A stretch of 30,845 nucleotides of DNA from JAZGAE01 sp036475545 (lineage in GTDB: Bacteria; Pseudomonadota; Alphaproteobacteria; DATDPM01): NCBI GenBank assembly GCA_036475545.1, contig JAZGAE010000103.1, positions 1 to 30,845 of the forward strand. Reading direction: 5' to 3'. Below the pieces are notes generated by a model that had not been told where the DNA came from, searched no databases, and saw only the letters and a program-made list of their open reading frames with translations. This document shows, piece by piece, positions 24,510-30,845 of the stretch (position 1 is the first letter of the stretch; each line of letters starts with the position of its first letter). The position numbers were made by a program, and so were the translations under genes.

Positions 24510-25822
24510 CGCCCCTCGAGCTCGGCGCGGCAGTCGCGCTTGCGACCATCCTCGTCCTGCTGTTGGGCGTCCCCGTGGCCTTCGCGCTGGGAGGCGTGGC
24601 CATCGCGGCCCTGGCCTGGTTCGAGGGCGCCGACGGGCTCGACCGCGTCGCCGATACCTTCCTGTGGGCGCTCGAGGACACCGCGCTGGTCGCCGTGCCG
24701 CTGTTCGTGCTGATGGGCGTGGCGGCGTCGCTCTCGCCCGCCGCCGGGGACTTGCGCGAATTGCTGAAGCGCTGGCTGCACAAGATGCCCGGCGGGCTGA
24801 TCGTCGCGAACCTTGGCGCGAGCATGCTGTTCTCGGGGCTGAGCAGCACCGGCTCCGCCACCTGCATGGCGGTCGGGCGCGACGGCCTTCCCGAGCTGCG
24901 CGAGCGGCGCTACCCCGACGGCGTCGCCGCCGGGGCCATCGCCGCGGGCGGCACGCTCGGCATCCTCATCCCGCCGAGCCTCACCATGATCGTCTACGGC
25001 ATCGCCGCCGACCTCGACATCGGCCGGCTGTTCCTGGCGGGCCTCCTTCCCGGGGTGATGCTCACCGGCCTGTTCGTGGCCTGGTCGCTGATGGCCGCGC
25101 GCCGCTGGCGGGGCCGCTACGGGGACTTCGCCCGCGGATATTCAAAGGATGAGCGGTGGGCGATCCTTCCCAAGGTCCTGCCGTTCATGGCCATCATCGC
25201 CGGCGTGCTCTATGCGCTGTGGACCGGCATCGCGCGGCCCTTCGAGGCGGCCGCCGTCGCGGCCGTGGTGTGCCTGATCTTCGTCGCGCTCATTTACGGG
25301 ATGTGGCGGGCGACCGCCCAGTGGCGAATCTTGAGGGAGGCCACCCGCGAGGCGGCGGCCGTCCTGATCGTCATCGCCGCCGCGGCGCTCTTCGGCCACA
25401 TGCTCGCCCATTTCGGGGTTACGCAAGCGGTGGAGCGCACGGTCTTCGACCTGGACCTGAGGGGCTGGGAGCTGATGCTCGCCATCAACCTGTACCTGCT
25501 GATCGCGGGCCTCTTTCTGCCGGCGGTGGCCGTGATCCTGATGTCGGTGCCGGTTCTCGTGCCTATCGTGACGGGCGCCGGCTTCGACCCCTATTGGTTC
25601 GCCGTCGTCATGACCGTGAACCTGCAGATCGGCCTCATCACCCCGCCGCTGGGCCTCAACCTCTACATCGTCCAGGCCCTGGCGCCGGACATGCCCTTGC
25701 GCGCGATCCTCAAGGGGGCGCTTCCCTTTATTCTCTGCATCGCATACGGGATCGTGGCGCTCTACTTCTATCCGGAGATCGCCACCTGGCTCCCGGACCG
25801 GCTCATGGGCCCGCACGCCTAG
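24506..25822 (+). CDS. TRAP transporter large membrane subunit (DctM-like)
   Basis: This is the large transport subunit of the TRAP system, 438 residues with about 12 hydrophobic segments. DctM-family motifs are clear: LLLGVPVAFALGGVAIAAL, LFVLMGVAASLS, MLFSGLSSTGSATCMAVGRD, GTLGILIPPSLTMIVYGI, LFLAGLLPGVMLTGLF and GLITPPLGLNLYIVQAL near the C-terminus. With the small subunit it forms the membrane part of an importer fed by a soluble periplasmic binding protein. Its ATG at 24506 overlaps the DctQ stop. It converges with the DUF3750 gene only 12 nt away, and no clear terminator separates them. Confidence 0.95.
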   Translation: MTPLELGAAVALATILVLLLGVPVAFALGGVAIAALAWFEGADGLDRVADTFLWALEDTALVAVPLFVLMGVAASLSPAAGDLRELLKRWLHKMPGGLIVANLGASMLFSGLSSTGSATCMAVGRDGLPELRERRYPDGVAAGAIAAGGTLGILIPPSLTMIVYGIAADLDIGRLFLAGLLPGVMLTGLFVAWSLMAARRWRGRYGDFARGYSKDERWAILPKVLPFMAIIAGVLYALWTGIARPFEAAAVAAVVCLIFVALIYGMWRATAQWRILREATREAAAVLIVIAAAALFGHMLAHFGVTQAVERTVFDLDLRGWELMLAINLYLLIAGLFLPAVAVILMSVPVLVPIVTGAGFDPYWFAVVMTVNLQIGLITPPLGLNLYIVQALAPDMPLRAILKGALPFILCIAYGIVALYFYPEIATWLPDRLMGPHA

Positions 25823-25834
25823 AGCATGATCCGG

Positions 25835-26611
25835 TCAGGGCGCTGAACCACCCGCCCGGGCCTGGTTGTTGGGGACGCCGATCCGCCCCACCCCCGGCAG
25901 CTTGAGGGCCAGCCCCAGCGGGTCGATCCCGAAGGTGAGGCCGAGCAGGTTGACCTCGAGCCCCTCGCGCCTGGCCAAGAGCACGCCGGCGAGGCCCAGG
26001 ACCGAAACCTGATAGCCGGTGCCGCTCGGCGCCCTGGCGAACAGCGAATGAGGCCCGAGATAGTCCTTCCCGATCGCGGTCGGGGGCAGGTCCAGCCCGA
26101 GCCCGGGCACCCGCCGCGCGACGAAGGCGGTGAAGGTGTTGGAGTTGGGCCCCGGCCACACCTGATACTCGTCGGCAAATGGGTAGGCGGCGACGGCCTC
26201 CTCGATACGGTCGATCACGCGCTCCACGCCGTCGCCCCTAAGCTCCAGCAGCAACTCGGGGCGGTTGCCGAACCAGTGGCGGTCGGGAATGTCGGCCTCG
26301 ACCGCCAGCACCGGGCGGCCGTAGAACTTCCGCCAGCCGATCACCTGGTACACGGTGTAGGCGGGCGCAGCCGCGCGCTTGGTCGCGATCCAGCTGTGCA
26401 CCCCGAGCGCCCCGCGCCAGCCAAAGGCGCGCGCGGCATAGACGTGGACAATCGCCTCCGGCGCCGCCGCCGGGTCGGGCGCCAGCCCCGCGCTCGCGCG
26501 GCTCGCCGTGCGCCAGGACTCACCCAAGGCGACGTCGCCGCGGACGACGGAGACGAACGGCCCCGCCGCGACGACGGCCATGACAACGAGGCTCCATCGC
26601 GCCCACCTCAT
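25835..26611 (-). CDS. DUF3750 family protein
   Basis: This is a 258-residue protein with an N-terminal hydrophobic segment (SLVVMAVVAAGPFVSVV, about 7-23) that should anchor or export it. The conserved DUF3750 features are present: VHSWIATKRA (71-80), YTVYQVIGW, RHWFGNRPELL, EYQVWPGPNSNTF (148-160) and LPPTAIGKDYL. The function of the family is not known to me. The ATG at 26611 was chosen because it directly precedes the signal-like segment; upstream codons lack similarity. The invariant His-Ser-Trp and Asn-Ser-Asn motifs suggest a catalytic or binding site, but that is speculation. It is divergent from the oxoprolinase gene (124 nt). Confidence 0.85.
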   Translation of the reverse strand: MRWARWSLVVMAVVAAGPFVSVVRGDVALGESWRTASRASAGLAPDPAAAPEAIVHVYAARAFGWRGALGVHSWIATKRAAAPAYTVYQVIGWRKFYGRPVLAVEADIPDRHWFGNRPELLLELRGDGVERVIDRIEEAVAAYPFADEYQVWPGPNSNTFTAFVARRVPGLGLDLPPTAIGKDYLGPHSLFARAPSGTGYQVSVLGLAGVLLARREGLEVNLLGLTFGIDPLGLALKLPGVGRIGVPNNQARAGGSAP

Positions 26612-26735
26612 GGCGCCAAGGTAGCATGGGGGACGGGCGCCTGGAAATCGAGCCGGCCTTGACCGGCGGATGCGTTGCGCTAGCCTGAGCCCGCCGCCGC
26701 GCCGCAACAGCCGAAACCCGAGAGGGCCTCCGTTC

Positions 26736-30362
<3,627 letters not shown>

Positions 30363-30369
30363 GACGGCC

Positions 30370-30845
30370 ATGAACGTCCTCAAGGCCCTCACGTTCCTCG
30401 CCGCCACGTTGGGGATCGGGACGTCGCCGATCACGAGCGCCGATCCGGCCGACTCGTTCTGCGACGAGCCGCGCGCCGCCGCCGGTTGGCACTACGAGGT
30501 GTTCGCCTCGGGGTTGCCTCGCGCGGACAACATCGCCGTGGGCGCGGAGGGCGAGGTCTACGTGAGCCTGGAGGTCGGCAAAGGAGAAGGCCAGGTCGTT
30601 CGCCTGCGCGACGGCCGCCGGCAGATCGTCGCCGAGGGCCTGGACCGGCCCGACGGCCTCGCGCTCACGCCTTCGCATCTGTACGTCACCGAAGAGGTAT
30701 GGCGGGGCCGGCTCATCCGCGTCGACCTTGCCGACATGAGCCGAACGGTGCTGGCAAGGCTGAACAAGCCGGAAGGCGTCGATATCTTGCCGGACGGAAG
30801 CCTGGTGGTGGCCGAGGACTATCCGGGCGGCCGCCTCCTGCGCGT
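30370..30845 (+). CDS. Secreted beta-propeller (NHL/SMP-30-like) protein, 3' part outside window
   Basis: The first 158 codons of a gene run to the right edge. The protein starts MNVLKALTFLAATLGIG with a likely signal peptide (cleavage near residue 24). Repeating propeller-type phrases follow: LPRADNIAVGAEGEVYVSLE, GLDRPDGLALTPSHLYVTEE and LNKPEGVDILPDGSLVVAED. This resembles SMP-30/gluconolactonase, NHL or PQQ-dehydrogenase-like propellers; the part seen cannot distinguish them. The ATG at 30370 is 7 nt after the oxoprolinase stop with GAGGT in good position, so the two are probably co-transcribed. Confidence 0.8.
   Translation, partial: MNVLKALTFLAATLGIGTSPITSADPADSFCDEPRAAAGWHYEVFASGLPRADNIAVGAEGEVYVSLEVGKGEGQVVRLRDGRRQIVAEGLDRPDGLALTPSHLYVTEEVWRGRLIRVDLADMSRTVLARLNKPEGVDILPDGSLVVAEDYPGGRLLR

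Overview
The window is high-GC chromosomal DNA from a Gram-negative bacterium, most likely an alphaproteobacterium. LpxC (lipid A), BamD (outer-membrane assembly), a DAP-type MurE and a type A RNase P RNA indicate an outer membrane and classical DAP peptidoglycan. The order mraZ...ftsZ-lpxC-bamD is the usual alphaproteobacterial arrangement. A free-living relative of the Rhodospirillales is a reasonable guess, but it is inference. I see no mobile elements, CRISPR arrays, tRNAs or rRNAs.

Positions 1-20295, all on the minus strand and read right to left, hold a complete division and cell wall (dcw) cluster: mraZ, rsmH, ftsL, ftsI, murE, murF, mraY, murD, ftsW, murG, murC, murB, ddl, ftsQ, ftsA, ftsZ, then lpxC and the start of bamD, which is cut by the window edge. 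The genes are packed very tightly. Seven junctions are 4-nt ATGA overlaps and an eighth is the similar ATGATGA at murC/murB. Real gaps appear only around ftsQ/ftsA, ftsA/ftsZ, ftsZ/lpxC and lpxC/bamD. Together the genes make UDP-MurNAc-pentapeptide (MurB, C, D, E, F, Ddl), pass it to lipid I and II (MraY, MurG), polymerise and cross-link it at the septum (FtsW, FtsI with FtsL and FtsQ) and place that machinery with FtsA and FtsZ. The 20296-20636 leader carries five TGGG-type repeats with an exact 10-bp period, a textbook MraZ operator, and a CtrA-like sequence.

Positions 20637-23676, also minus strand, hold the RNase P RNA (rnpB) just upstream of the dcw leader. Upstream of it lie an AmpD/AmiD-type amidase with a peptidoglycan-binding tail, a DMT/EamA exporter, a doubtful small ORF and a TerB/J-domain DjlA-like protein.

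Positions 23946-30845 look like a metabolic/transport region. It has the small and large membrane subunits of a TRAP transporter (plus strand, no binding protein visible), a DUF3750 protein (minus), a fused ATP-dependent 5-oxoprolinase (plus), and the start of a secreted beta-propeller protein that runs off the window. The most testable new idea is that the orphan TRAP pair and the 5-oxoprolinase form a pyroglutamate uptake and use module. Otherwise the window is mostly conserved housekeeping DNA.
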